This document shows positions 35,491-50,085 of a DNA stretch of 64,000 nucleotides, piece by piece. The translations under genes were made by a program, and so were the position numbers. Under the pieces are notes generated by a model. It was not told where the DNA came from and searched no databases. It was given only the letters and a program-made list of their open reading frames with translations. The DNA comes from Schistocephalus solidus (taxonomy: Eukaryota; Platyhelminthes; Cestoda; Diphyllobothriidea; Diphyllobothriidae). Location of the stretch: the NCBI GenBank assembly GCA_017591395.1, contig WEDG01000364.1, positions 124,001 to 188,000 of the forward strand. Direction: 5' to 3'. How positions within the stretch are numbered: the first letter of the stretch is position 1; every line of letters begins with the position of its first letter.

Positions 35491-38341
35491 CCACTCCCTC
35501 CTTACTCGTTCCTTCTATTCCTCTTTGTTTCTTTAAAGCACCGTTCTCTTCACTTAACGCATATTTCTGCCTAATTATTGTGCTCATCTTTTTTTACCTT
35601 ACTACGAACCATCGTTGGTACCATCCGGATGTTTCCTCAGTTCACCCTCTTCCAACAATCGACCCAACTGTTTGCTGGCCAGTGCCACATCTCATGGCTT
35701 CCTCGTTGCTTCTTTGACTTTCCCTCCCTCGTCTTTTCTGTGATTAGGCGTCATTTGTGCATCTTTTTACGCCTGAAAAAAATATACCACTTTTGCCTGT
35801 TGGCCTCAGTTTTCTCCGCTCCATTCTGCCGGTTCATCTTAACTTTACCATTTTAAGCAGTCTGTGTTTAGTATCTGTTCTGCCGAAGGCCCAGGGGGGT
35901 GGGCGACCGGGCTGGCGTCATGCTTTATTATCTCATCGCCCTGACGGCTGCTGCGTTGGATGCGTAGTGCCCAAGTTACCGGCCTCATTTTCTCTTCTCG
36001 CCTTCTCTCTTCGTCGCTGTACTCCCCCAGATGCGTGTGTAGGATTTGTGCCTACAACGGTCACCATGCGATAGATGCCCTGGACCACTATGGGGTGCCA
36101 GTTCAGGGCAGGGCAGAAGTTATTGTGGATGCGCACCCATAACAATGCGTCGTATAGGAGGGGTGTGGCGACAACCTAGGCTCAGACTCTCGCCACGTCA
36201 GCTATCTGCGTGACTCAAAGTTGTTACGAATGTCGTTGCAAGCCTACAGTTTTTCGTGCTATCTCAACCAGCCCAGAGATCCGCCCACATGGGAATCTAT
36301 CCGCTGCTCTCAACTCCATGGTTGTGAATCCTCCGATGTCCCCATAGGTAGTGGGAGGGAGGCGATCACTGGAGAAGTTCCACCACCACTACCTTTGACC
36401 AAGACTCCTTCGAGGGAAATATATGGTGCTTATCCAACTTCACCTGAAAGGAAGCTATAGTTGCGCTTATAACTTATTTCCAGTAGTTTGGAGTACCGAA
36501 AATAGCGTTTACTGAATTGGCTTCAGAGGCGGCTTTAACGTAGCTTTTTCTAGGCCCTGGATTGGAGCGTAAGGTTCAATATGTTGGAAATTTTTCCCAT
36601 TGAAAATTCCTCACAGTCGATCCGGCATCTGCACGACGGAGTGGTTGGGGACACTGGCTGAACGGGGAAAATGAAAGTCCTCAAGTAGACAAGGTGTCCA
36701 GTCGCAGTGTGGGCCACAGGCTTTCCATTCGCGCAATTTTTTACTGCGTGCTGGTCGCGGAAGCTTCGCAATTCTCCGCTCTTGCATTCCATTCGCCGGT
36801 AATGACCAGACGGTCACGGACTCGAACACACCTATATGCTCTCCCTTATTTATCATAGAACAAACTCCTCAGGCATATTTTAGGCATCCATTAAGCCGCA
36901 CCTGCTAAGCCCGCCCCTATAGTGTGATTACTCCATAGATTAACATTATACGCTAGTTATCTGACTGCATCTTTGGGCGACTGTTTTTTGTTGGCTTTCC
37001 GCCTTTCGCCTGTTGAGTCCCAGGTGTATCTAGAGGAAGGAAGAAGAAGACTAGTCTGGCTTCAGTACACTTTTCCTGCTAAGCTTTCGAATTTCTACAG
37101 GCCTGCATCCTCGGAGGTGACAGCAGCGTCAGAACAAGTAACGATGACGCGTTAGTCAATCAGCGATCCGCACAGTAGGTCTGTAGGTGACTGCGAATTC
37201 TGGTGATCAATTTGTTACGGGTAGGGTGTTTTCAACTCTCCAATTTTGGAGGCTGTGTGGTCCGTCAGTTATCGGACTTATTGACATTGCGTATTCGGCT
37301 ACACTTGGACTGTCTGAACTACTTGTGTCACCGTTTCCTAGTAGGATATACTCGTCTCCGGTGAGCTCCTCGGGGGGTTGACTTTCTCTCCATCTCCCCT
37401 TTAATCACTCCTCGACTGGTTGTCCCGTTTTGTGTGACACCGACTTTTTTAAAGTGGTGCAGTTCTCGGGCATTTTGCCGCACCGCTCTCTGAGAGAAAC
37501 TTTACGTCAGGCCTCGAGCAGGTTGTCAACCTGTGGGTATGACCTACTGCCGACCTCTTTGACATCTTTCCCTGCCTTGGGATTTTCTTTTGTATGCATA
37601 ACAAGGTATATCTTAGATTTTCACATTTTTTAGTTCCCGAATAACTTTGAGACTGATCTGCCCTTGCATTTGTGTTTCGGGTTTCCAGTCTATGCGCTGT
37701 ATGTCTTCCGTATAAGTAATAGCATACAGTCCCCCATGTCATTAAGAATATGTAATATAGTGCTAATAAAACTTGTTATGTGTGTGAATGTCTTGCTTAC
37801 TTCACGAAGGGCATTTATAAATAAACAGATACGATGCGATTTAAATAGGAGATTTCACGGACTTAAAAATCTCATGATTAGATACTTTTTGAAAAGACCG
37901 AAAATCCCCTTCCTCAAGCAAAATATTTGAAAAAAACGTGGTGGGATGTCACCTGAGTACGAAAAAGAATATTATAACGTTTGTTATCGTTATCACGTTT
38001 CCTAAAAACTCTCTTTAAATATTTAAGGTATTGCAAGGCTACAGAAAAATATATACTACTTAAGTAGTTATTTTTTCGCGTTATCTATTTTCAAGCGACC
38101 GAATAAAGGTTCATTAAATAGCTTGCATCCTGGCGTATACGAAATATAATGAGTTTATGTTGCATGACAATCAGTATTGCAACGCCCATTAAGGCAGCTT
38201 TCGTAATCAAAAAAGATATTTGAGAATTTCGGTTTACATTTAAGGACTGTGTCTCCTTACCTTTTGATCTCTCGCTAATCTGACTTTTTTAATTTATTTT
38301 TTTCCAAAAGCTCCCATCGTCCAAGAAAGCTGTCTGTCTAG
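35491..38341. other. Intergenic region between gene 1 and KRI1
   Basis: 2.85 kb. The first part is pyrimidine-rich and may hold the 3'UTR of gene 1. The 37840-38250 part is AT-rich and shares phrases (ACTTAAGTAGTTATTTTTT, CATCCTGGCGTATACGAAATA) with the repeat family of the 16-20 kb intron. The KRI1 promoter must lie here or further upstream if a 5'UTR intron exists; no motif is assigned. Confidence 0.45.
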
Positions 38342-38347
38342 TTCGCC

Positions 38348-38913
38348 ATGGAATTTAAAATTAACGAAGACTTCGCCAAGCGTTATAACATGTATCGCCA
38401 GAAGGAAGAGTACCAAAAACTGAAGTCGCGCTTTGGTGACGTCAAGATCAGCAAAAAGTCGGCTAAGAAAACGGCCGGTGACGGTGAGAGTGATTTCGAC
38501 TCCGATTCCTCCTCCTCATCCTCATCCTCAGCAACCTCTTCCACCGCAGAGGAGTGGGAGCAGAGAGAACATGAGGATTTTTTACGACTCTACGACGCCC
38601 TATGTCGAGGTGACCCAGTCGTAAATGATCCCAACAAGACATGGTTCCGTCCCCGACCCGAGGAGGGAGATAAGGAAGGTATTAGAATGGAGGAGGAGGA
38701 GGAGGAGGAAGAGAAGAAGAAGGATGACGCTAGGTCGAAGAAGAAAAAGAAAAAGAAGTCAGCGGAGAAGCCACTCCTCCTGAAGGATCATGTCAGGGAG
38801 CTACTTCTCTCGGGCGACACGGCCGATCTCGAAGCCCAGGACGTGGCTGACTCAAAGAATTGGAATGGCAAGAAGAATGAGGATCCATCTGTGCAGAAGC
38901 ATGCATTTCTACG
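38348..38913 (+). CDS. KRI1: KRI1 exon 1
   Basis: Starts at ATG 38348 in a good context (GCCATGG), six bases after an acceptor-like CTGTCTAG ending at 38341. It encodes INEDFAKRYNMYRQKEEYQ then KLKSRFGD, the conserved KRI1 N-terminus ('N..FA.RYe..R..EElq.LK.r.GD'). A serine run (38510-38545), an acidic run and a lysine run (38690-38765) follow, as usual in nucleolar proteins; then PLLLKDHVRELLL, matching the family's 'P.YLKDYERK.LL'. The donor CTACG|GTTAGC leaves in phase 2. Reading through the donor would run to a stop at 39104 without any family match. Confidence 0.9.
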
Positions 38914-40235
38914 GTTAGCCTGTCAAGTATTTTCATGCTTTTTGTACTTCGATTACGATATCTGTGCAGTAGGTTCGTTGTCAGCTTGGCTTGGAAGATT
39001 GCTAACTGACGGGTTTACTAGAACCGCCTGGTCAGCCCAATTGTGTGTTTTGTGTGTAGTGGCTGACTGGCGGACTGAGAGTCAGGCTGCAATGGCTCCT
39101 TCTTAATGTGGCCTTTATGGCACTCCCACTCCGTGGGATCCGAGCCAGATGTGGTGGTACGCCCAGTGGCGGTTCCGGCTGCGCTAGCCACATGCGCCAT
39201 CTCCCGCCTCCAGTCTTCCTGAATCTGTCATGACACAGGGCTCAGGTGGAGCAGGAGGAGAGAGTGCGGTAGATGCAGCGCAAAGCTGCTATCAATTTGA
39301 ACTAAATCACGTGCAAGTCACCCTCCCCGCATCACTCGTCCGTGGAGCAAACTGTGGACCTCGTCGTAATCGACGGTTGAACTGTCGTGTGTGTGATGCA
39401 AAAATACCTATGAAACATAAAACAAGGTGCAATTAATTTGCTAGAAGTCTCATTAACCACCTACTACCGAGTCCAAGTGCAACTGACGTCTGTGATAGTG
39501 TTAACTTGGAGAGCTGACGGAGGGATGCTGACAGTGTCAGGGCACAGGAATTCGGAAGCCCTCCGCGGTGACTGGTGGCTTTGCGCTAAATTTTAGGAAT
39601 AGCGTTTGGGGGAGGAGTAGGAGTAATGGTAAGCAGGCGCTCGCCGATCGGTTACGGAACTCACTCGTCCCGTTGTGCCTTGAGGCCCACTCTCGAGCCC
39701 CACTCTCGCACAGCGACTGGGGATATAAGCAGAATAACATGATCGAAATTCGGTGTGAGTCCACCTGTAGTATGGGGGTGGGGACGGATATTTCAGCCTC
39801 CATACTTGGAAGTTACCTTGCAGTTGTAGTGCGCACTCTTTGTGGGACACACTGCCGAAGTCGACCTTTAAAGCCAATCTGCTGCCACAGCACCTGAAAG
39901 AGGGTCTTCAGCCGGTAACCTGATACAAAATTTATCGCGGACCGAAATCATATTGAGGTGTTAGTTATTTGGGACACATACTGCCCCTGGACGCTGATAA
40001 TATGCGAGCGTTCAGGACGTGGAGATATCAGTGTTTACGGAGCGTTAAACCATCGCCCATCAACGTTTGATTGATCTCATTCAACAGGCAATATGTACCA
40101 TCTACTAACATAGTTTAAGTAGGGTGTATTTATTTCATTAGATACGAGTATGGCGTATGACGGCAAATTTCATCAAATTCTTCGAGTACAGTTTTGCCAT
40201 TGCGATTTTTTACATATGGCTTTTGTTAATTTTAG
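38914..40235. other. KRI1 intron 1: contents
   Basis: Contains one copy (about 39120-39400) of an unclassified dispersed repeat that is present three more times in intron 5 (see 50086-50860). Nothing else was recognised. Confidence 0.45.
39120..39400 (+). repeat. Unclassified dispersed repeat, copy 1
   Basis: Shares with 50086-50255 the ordered words TCATGACAC.GGGCT.AGGT, GAGTGCGGTAGATGCAGCG, CTATCA.TTT.AACTAAAT and GGACCTCGTCGTAATCGACG. No ORF and no clear pol III boxes. Confidence 0.7.
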
Positions 40236-40356
40236 GGAAACAGAGGGGCTTTTTGAGATATCTGTCGGTGAAGAAGCTCCACTTCTGCAGCGGAAGATGC
40301 CCAGTACAACGGGCGAGCAAGAATCCCAAAAAGCATGTGGTGGAAAATCACTTCCG
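40236..40356 (+). CDS. KRI1: KRI1, probable small exon 2
   Basis: 121 bases. Acceptor TTAATTTTAG ends at 40235, and the single entry base completes the Arg codon begun in exon 1. The product reads ETEGLFEISVGEEAPLLQRK and later GEQESQKACGGKSLP; the LLQRK part resembles the 'LLQKR.KT.EE' stretch of animal KRI1. The donor CCG|GTTTGT gives phase-0 exit, matching exon 3. Support is the phase agreement plus weak similarity. A further small exon carrying the family's 'Y.eWL' motif may be missing between here and 41597. Confidence 0.55.
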
Positions 40357-41596
40357 GTTTGTTCGTTTCTTTTGTCTGTTTACTTTCCATTCTTATATTT
40401 TTCAGAAGTTTTTGTAGCGCTTGTGGTTTTTTAAAATCGATTTTATCTACCTTTATTAAACTTCCTTTAATTAGTACCTTGGCTGCCACTAGGATGTATC
40501 GTATAACCTTCATGTATATTATTGACTGTCTAGTGAAAAGTTTATGAATATTATGCGGTTATCCTGCTGTGGCTGAGAGACGTCGACCAAAATATTCCTA
40601 TAAAATTTGGTCTCATTCTATAAAATGTTATTCAGATTTATTTACTTTAACTTAGCAATTAATTTCTGCGGAAATTAAAATCAGCAATTTAAAAACTGGA
40701 GTATCGAACAGAAAGCAGGCAGGGAACGTTGAGAGGTGCACTTGTGAGCTGAATCCATCGTAGCTGTGTCATGCAGCGAGAAAATACCGATGAAATACTT
40801 GCCGGGGTTTGCAACCAGTATCTGTACTACCAGTATGGTGCATCGCGCAACTCCAATTTACTTCCGTTTTCGTACAATTTGTCAGTAGTATCAAAAGTCA
40901 AGCCCGCCGTAATTTTCTAATCGGTGGTGGGTATCGTTTTGAAAAAGGTCAGATATCCGTTGTTGGCTTGCCAATATTGAAAGAAATCCCTTTGTGTAAT
41001 AGGCTATCTCTAGAATAACGATATATCCGAGGCATTTACGCAGTGTCCATTGTGATTACTCCTGCTTGTCGTGCAGTTATCTATGTTGTTGTTGTAGGTT
41101 TGACTGTTGACCTAACTTATCAGACTGGCTGTTCCGTAATGCAGTATAGTACGTTCATCTGGTTTCGGAAACTGTCAACGGCTTTGTTGACATCCATTTC
41201 TCCGATTCTATCGGCGCAGCATAGAAAACCTCAAAACCCGGAAGGCTGGATGGCGATCCGTATTGCGGTATACTAGTGTTGCATCACGTATCTAAAGTGA
41301 GCATTTAGGCTTTCCTCAGTGCCTGGTAATGTTCTCTCTATCTTATAAATAGCTGGACCCTTTTGCTTCACACGTGAACTGTCTGATACGTCAACAAACG
41401 AAAACGTTTTTTCCAGAGATTTATTCTGATGTGTGGCTCATGCGTGTTCTATTAGTTCGAATAAGTAGGTTTCCATATTCTGTCTGTAGATTGCCTATGC
41501 CAATGTCCAGCTTGTCTTCTATATACAAAAAACGCACTACTGTATATTTATAAGTACAAATTATGAATAGTCCTATGTACCTACCGTCTTGTCTAG

Positions 41597-41902
41597 GACA
41601 CTTCGCACTTCACGTTTGCGATCAACGGCTCTGGTGCAGATCAGGAATTTCTTCGTGACTATTTAGTCAATCGCCGCTGGAAGTCATCGGAACCTGCCAA
41701 GAAGGCAAAACAGCAGCCACGAAAAACTGATGACTCTCCTGATGCCCTCGTAGATGCGTTGCTCGACGCCACGACCGCAGTTAATCGGAACCAATCAGAA
41801 ACGACTGCCCTGATGGCAGATGAAGATCTTGATGCGGACGATGAATTTTTGGTGAAGGCGCGCCAATTCGAACACAGATGGAATAACAACGATGCAAATC
41901 TT
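41597..41902 (+). CDS. KRI1: KRI1 exon 3
   Basis: 306 bases, 102 codons, phase 0 both ends; acceptor TTGTCTAG ends at 41596, donor CTT|GTCAGT starts at 41903. It contains GADQEFLRDYLVNRRW, the KRI1 'eGEkFLRDYiLNk.w' signature, and later DADDEFLVKARQFEHRWNNN, matching the family's 'DEeFlek.e.FE.kYNFRFEE'. It joins directly to IKSYPRNI in the next exon, as the family requires. Confidence 0.9.
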
Positions 41903-44035
41903 GTCAGTGTCTGCTACCTACTGAATTTATTTGCCTTATAGTTTATAATTTGGAAATTTCGGGGCAGTGACATGATTTTTTTTCAGGTGGAACCTGATTC
42001 GCACGCTTACTAATCTCCCTTTCGAAGTTTGCAATCGGTTAGCTGGGTAAAATTTTATGACCGCCCTATGTAAACCTTTCGATAACATAGAAAATTCTAT
42101 GATTTTCCTTAAGTTGCAAGCGCAGAGGTTACAGTTTTGCTACGACGGCAGATTGCTTTCAACATTATTTGGGAATTAAAAACTGCCTTCCAACCTGAAG
42201 ATACCATTTGTTCGAACAGGAAATATGAACCATATGTAGTTGTTTGCCGAATAAGGAAGGATGTCTCTGCATTTGCCTTGAAGAACACGGAACGTCATGA
42301 ACGACTTTTCCCCCCTGTGCTCCATAGCTTGGCGAGCGTAGGGACGGTGCTTTGCGCGTGAATTATTTTATAGTAATAGTAGACTTGCGTTGCATCTATC
42401 ACACTTCCTCTTTCCCAACCCACGTGAACCCGATCGCAAGATAATGTCAAGAAAACCAGTGGCATGCACGGTCACAGTGTCTGACAAAGTTAAACAGCTT
42501 ATCTACGTGTTGTACACGAAACTTCGTCCGCTTAGGATGGACCACGGTTCACATAAACAGTAAAGCTGTAGCTCAGATCTCAACTACGTGGGACTGCCCT
42601 GGAGGGCACTCCAAAAGGGAGCCGTTGCAGCCTGACTCTCTGGTCCGGCAGGGGGGCTGACTTGCCGAGTCAGTGGGAAGCCTTTCAAGCGGTTCGTTTA
42701 AAACACGTCAGCTTATTTTCAGTGACGAATGTACACTGAGTGCCGTGAGGATGGAGTCCCCGAGTCTCTTCTCTCTCTCTTATTCACTATTCCACCGTCT
42801 GCGCCGGCCAGTTCTATCAAGCCGGGAGTGAGCGAGAATGGCAGATAAAACTGCAGGAATCTATCTACTCCTGCCACACATAACCTGCTCCCTCGTAAAA
42901 CTCACCGGACTTTCCACAAGGTGTGTGTGGGCTGCTCGGATCATACATGCGATGGCCACTTGGAGAAGGAGTCAAAGAAAAACCTTCCTACTCCATTTTA
43001 GCGTCCTTTCCGTATCCATCGACGGTCCTGTGGGACGGATTTTTGTCTGGTCTTTGTGCTGGTCTGAAGATGTGTGTGTTGTGGAGATCGCTCTGCGGTG
43101 GCTTTACGCCGCATAACACGGAGGTGCATATTACCCCTTATTTGATTGACCGCAGCACAGTAGTAGCCGGTGATCGCGTTTCTCAAGCGGTAATCACAAC
43201 TGTCGTGAAGGATTTTAGCTCACCGAATCATTCCAGTTGAGTTATCAAACCTCTCCTGTCCAAAAAGAGAGCATAGCTATTTAAGGCCAGCAAGTAGACC
43301 GAAAGAGGTCATATTACGCTCATCACATTTATCAGTTTTTTTTGACACACCAGTAGACCGCAACGGCAAACATAACTGGCGTTTCTCGGGAAGTCGTTTT
43401 CAAAAGGTACACCAGTCTAAAATTTCCTCCCCTCTCTGACCACGAGCGTCCTTCAGGTCTGAGGTTTGTTTTTTTTGATGATTGGTAGAAAAATGTATCT
43501 TCTTTCGTCGTTCAAACACAGCTCACGGATCATATCCCTCCGGTTGGCTCGTGACCTTACCTCATCGCTTGCATGACACAGCCTGCTGCTGAGACAGTCT
43601 CCTGGATTTGAATGCGGCCACCCGTTTCAGGCTGTGGGGTCGTACTGGACAGCTAGTGGAGAAAATTTTTCATCTCTACATCTTGCCATAGCTTGTGATC
43701 GTCTTGTGGATATTCGGATTCGTGTGTGCTCAGCTAGACATGCAGTTGCCACTATTCCATAAACCTGATTGCATACCTCGCAGTCTGCGTCGTTCCATTA
43801 TGCACAAATTGTGGCTGAACCGTGTGTCCTGGGTTAGACAAAGAGGTGGGCTTGTCATCCGTTGATCTGGGTCATGTTTTCGCAAATGCCCTTGACTGCT
43901 GGCAGTGCACTACGTGGTGCAAGTGCTTTACCCGTCTCCCCTCTCCCGTCCTGCCAAAGGCATAAGAACGTCTCCACGCGCTGGCACTGCGCTAACTTTC
44001 TGGAAGGGTTACCTCGTCCCGTGTTTCGCACTCCA

Positions 44036-44150
44036 ACGCCAACCTTAACCCAACCCTTAAACTTAACGCAACCCTTAACCTTAACCCAAATATTAACCTG
44101 TACCCAACTCTTAACCTTAACCCAACTTTTAACCTTAACCCCCGTAATCT
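44036..44150. repeat. Telomere-like CCTTAACCC minisatellite
   Basis: About ten imperfect units of the form CCTTAACCCAA, a degenerate relative of (CCCTAA)n, inside a KRI1 intron. Confidence 0.75.
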
Positions 44151-45639
44151 ACATTAAGCCACCTGCTCCCTGGTCAGACGGAACACATTCTCGGATCGCG
44201 AATAAGCTAGGTGTGCGATGGGGCGCTGCATAATCACAAGGCACTGCCCACACCTACGAAACTGGTCAGGCGTTTACCTTCGCAGGTCACCTAGATAATT
44301 TTGTCCACGTCAGAAGGGAAAAAGCCGAGCATTTATTGAAGCTTGAGTCCTTTGATCTTGCGCCGGCATTCAAAGCCCTACTCGATCAACTCGAAACCTG
44401 CGTCAATAGAGTTATATTGGTACATACTCGCTACAACTGCGGCTTGTTCTGTTGCCGCTAATGATGAAGGGCAAGAACGACCTAACTCGGGGAACAGAGG
44501 ATAGGTCAGCGTGTAATACACAGCCTTACTTGCTCCTCAGGGTTAGCATTCGTTGCCGGGTTAGTAGGGTCACACTTGATGCGTTGGCCGTGGGAGGAGC
44601 CAAGTATCGGACTAGGTGACAACTTTCCAAGTTGTGACTATTAGTTTCAAAACACATCCGTTATACACTGGAAGATCGCACGGAGCGGGCCTCAGTATTA
44701 CTTCCGTTAAGGGTGAGAATGAAAGGGGGTCGGATCAGCTAGGAATGAGATCACGCAAAGTGGTCGGCGTGAAGCAAACTTGTTGGGACCCTACTAACGT
44801 GGCGACGAATGCTAACCCTAATGAAAACAATGGATCGGGTTAGGATTAGGTTGGCGCTGTCCTCTCATAAAAACCCCATAACCACACCTCCCATTTCTCT
44901 CAACGTCCTATCTTTTATCCCCCGAGCTGTGACCCATATTACGTTCTTTTCGTGATGAACTCCTACGCGAGTTTGAAAACTCAGCAGACTAACCACCTGA
45001 TCCCGTTGATTGGCTAGTCCACTACATTAACCGCTCCCCTCCTCCCTGCCTTGGAGATCGGTCGTATAGTCACTGTTTGCGACTGACATTTTGCAGTGAC
45101 ACTTGCTAGCGCTGGTATTTCTTAGCCCTCGGTGTGCATTGGGAGCTTAAACTACTGTCGTGGTCACGCAAACGCTAACCACCTACGGCTAGTACGATGC
45201 TCTAAGAAATTGAAGCTACTCTTTTGCATTTATTTATTCTTTTTTTTCCTTTTCGTTCTATTCAAGGTTGCGGAGTACCCGCGCACAACTGCTATCCGCT
45301 CCCGGTTCGAGGAAGAAGATCGTGACTTTGCAAGTTTCCTAAATCCTTCTTCTGATTTTAATGCATCCTAGAGGAGTTTTGCCTCAATAAAGATTTTGGC
45401 GAGTCTCTTGATATCGATAAGCATGGTTTTAACTCTCATAGGTCTGGAACGCGGTCTTACCGTAGTCTTGGCGCAAAGGCTAGTCGTTTTCCGAGAAGTG
45501 GGCGATGTATATTTGGCTGGAAATGAAAGAACTGACTTTTCTCTTGATATTGGGGCGTTTTTCGCTATATATGTTTTCTAAATTTTCAGCCCCGATCGAA
45601 GATTGCAAAATGGTCCATTTCTGTTGCATCTCTATATGG

Positions 45640-46050
45640 GTTTTTTTTTCATGCGCTTAGAGGAATATATCATTTTTAAAATAGAAAGTGTACAGATTGT
45701 AGGTTGGGATAGGTGGTCTCGTCTTCTGACCGCTAACTGATGTTCGCGTATGCGGGTTGCGACGGATTTACCAGTTTCCTCACAATAAACGGAATCACAA
45801 CAGGAATATGCGATTTTGTAAACAACACCTTTTCTATCAAGGTAGCCAATCCTGTCCTGTGTACAAGCTGTGAGCCTAAGGTAGATGCGTTGTGGTATGC
45901 TACTTGTATGTGGTGTTTCATTAGTTGTCTTTCGACAAGCTCGGATACATTTCTCACATATGGGAGAGTTCGCCAGGTCATTGGTTTTGGTGCCTGAGTG
46001 GCTGTGTCGTTTGAAATACATTTCTTTTAGGATTCTTGCCGCTTCAAACA
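45640..46050 (-). pseudogene. Penelope-like element relic (GIY-YIG endonuclease)
   Basis: A minus-strand open stretch contains RKGVVYKIAYSCCDSVYCEE then TGKSVATRIREHQLAVRRRD. This matches the GIY-YIG endonuclease of Penelope-like elements ('VVY.I.C..C...YvGETGR.L.tRi.EH..AvRr.D'). In the second motif the usual YVG reads YCE. No reverse transcriptase part is recognisable next to it. Confidence 0.7.
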
Positions 46051-46380
46051 TTGATGTACGAACTCACGTGGGTACCCATCTTTAGAGAATAATTTAAAGA
46101 GCTATTTCATTTCTGCCTGATAAATTTCATCATTAGAGCATTGTGTTTTGAATCGATTTAGGAGACTTTAGAAAAATGCGCACCGCCAATAATTACGGGA
46201 TGACAAAGTGCGCTTAATGCGTCAAGGCGCGAAAACACCCAACCACAGAATCGTCTGTTAGACACGGTTAATTAGTTAATTCTTCTTGTACACATCCCGA
46301 ATTCCTACGAGCTGGAACACTAATTTCACAAATTTAAGCATTGAAGTTTATATTTTCTATAAGAATTTCATGTCCTCTAA

Positions 46381-46391
46381 TAATAATAATA

Positions 46392-46471
<80 letters not shown>

Positions 46472-46745
46472 AATGGAACCGATATGATAGTGTGTGGCTC
46501 ACCGATCTGCTAAAGGAACATTTATGTTCCGTTGTGCCCTGGAACTCAGACTAGAGTACTCACAGGCAGTCGCATAGCGACGTGTAGCATATGATGGAAT
46601 GGAACCGACAAAGACAAGGGAGACCGGAATGGCCATTTCTGGCTTATTAGCCGTCATCAGCCAGTCATACCCAATCCAAAGTGTGGAACACCTGGGATTC
46701 GAACCCGCGACCTTTGGTATATATATATATATATATATATATATA
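46381..46745 (-). repeat. SINE unit bounded by (AT)n tracts
   Basis: (AT)n runs at 46392-46469 and 46717-46745 enclose a minus-orientation SINE. It has the body word CAGTCGCATAGCGACGTG (46566-46583) and the B-box complement GGATTCGAACC (46694-46704). The tRNA head is cut exactly at the second AT run, within TTTGGTAT. The palindrome reads GGAACATTTATGTTCC here. Confidence 0.8.
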
Positions 46746-46856
46746 CTTATATTCTATCAGTTGCCTAGTTTATCGCTGGTTCATTAAGACTATAGATTAC
46801 GTGGAATGCTCTCTTGCTTAAAATATTTTTCTGATTCTATAATCTGCCTTTTTCAG

Positions 46857-47583
46857 ATCAAAAGTTATCCCCGCAACATCACCAGCACACTGCGCCAACC
46901 AGCGCCAGGTAAATTGACTCGGGCCGAGAAACGCAAAGCGCATGAGGAACGCAAACGACAGAAAAAGGCTGCCAAGATGGCCGAACTGCAGCACCTGAAA
47001 CGTTTGAAGATCGCGGAGTTCGCAGAAAAGCTGGAACGCATCCGAAAGACTTGCGGTGATGGTGTTTCTCTCGGTCCGCTCGACCGCTTTGCCAATGCGG
47101 CAGTGGAGGAAAGCGCCGAGGCTGATGAGGAAGAAACCGTTGCCGAGGAGGTAGTGGACGCCCTGGAGAATGACTGGAACCCTGAGGAGCACGATCGCCT
47201 GGTACAGAAGCTTTTTGGAAAGGAGTACTACGGGGCAGTTACAGGGGATGATGATCTTGACGAGCCGCCTGCCTTCTCGGATGACGACGACGAAGACGAA
47301 GGCGATCTTAATTCAGGTCGCTACCAGCCTCGGCGGCGGCATCGTGATGAAGCGGTACGAGATCTGGAACCTGCTGGCGACGACGAGGAGGCGGAGGAGC
47401 CTGTGACGTTGACCAAAAAACCACTCCCATGCATCTGCGATTGAGCGGGCGGCGAAGGATCTAGAGGGGACCCTGGCACCGCGATCGCGTGGAAGAAAGC
47501 GAGCACACGTAGGATCCCGCCTGAAAGCTGCCCTTGATCGCCGAAAACCCATATTTGACCCTACCAAGAATCCCGACTTCGAG
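46857..47583 (+). CDS. KRI1: KRI1 exon 4, with a one-base frame break in an A6 run
   Basis: The acceptor TTTTTCAG ends at 46856. The exon opens with IKSYPRNITSTLR, then a basic helical segment (AEKRKAHEERKRQKKAAK), ELQHLKRLKIAEF, then NPEEHDRLVQKLFGKEYYG and acidic runs. The frame meets a stop at 47442, but the +1 frame is open from 47413 and carries ASAIERAAKDLEGTL, RKRAHVGSRLK and RKPIFDPTKNPDFE up to donor GAG|GTATGC (GT at 47584). Both frames are open over the A6 run at 47415-47420. Dropping one A keeps the exon open to a phase-0 exit that fits the next exon. The likeliest cause is a homopolymer error in the assembly. Confidence 0.88.
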
Positions 47584-49799
<2,216 letters not shown>

Positions 49800-50085
49800 T
49801 AAATTTAATTCTTTTTGTCATGTTGCCGAGTTTGCGTAGATTGTTTACCAGCTGCGACTATCTGGACGCACGTGTGTGTGTGTGTTCCCCTCGTTTATTG
49901 AATCCTGGTGTGTGCGTTATGGGGGCCAGGCCGTGCCGTGGCGCGCGAAGATGGGTACGCTGACCTGTCAGCCAATGCGCCCACTCCCACATCAGACAAC
50001 TGACCGGCTCGGACGGTGGTCGGATTGTGGAGGTGGGGGAGGCGGTGAGGTCGACGGCTCAGCGCAGTTGGGATCCGAGCCACAC

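Larger units (their letters stand above)
41903..46856. other. KRI1 intron 3: contents
   Basis: A 5-kb intron. It holds a telomere-like minisatellite (44036-44150), a Penelope-like GIY-YIG relic on the minus strand (45640-46050) and a SINE unit between two (AT)n tracts (46381-46745). ORFs at 42838-43240 are unsupported. Confidence 0.5.

Noticed and set aside
38914..39106. Extension of KRI1 exon 1 to the stop at 39104
   Set aside because: The sequence after 38913 loses all similarity to KRI1, and a donor there gives a phase that fits the next exon.
42838..43240. Two overlapping ORFs of 92 and 105 codons in KRI1 intron 3
   Set aside because: No family resemblance and no plausible splice partners; KRI1 exons 3 and 4 join directly in phase 0.
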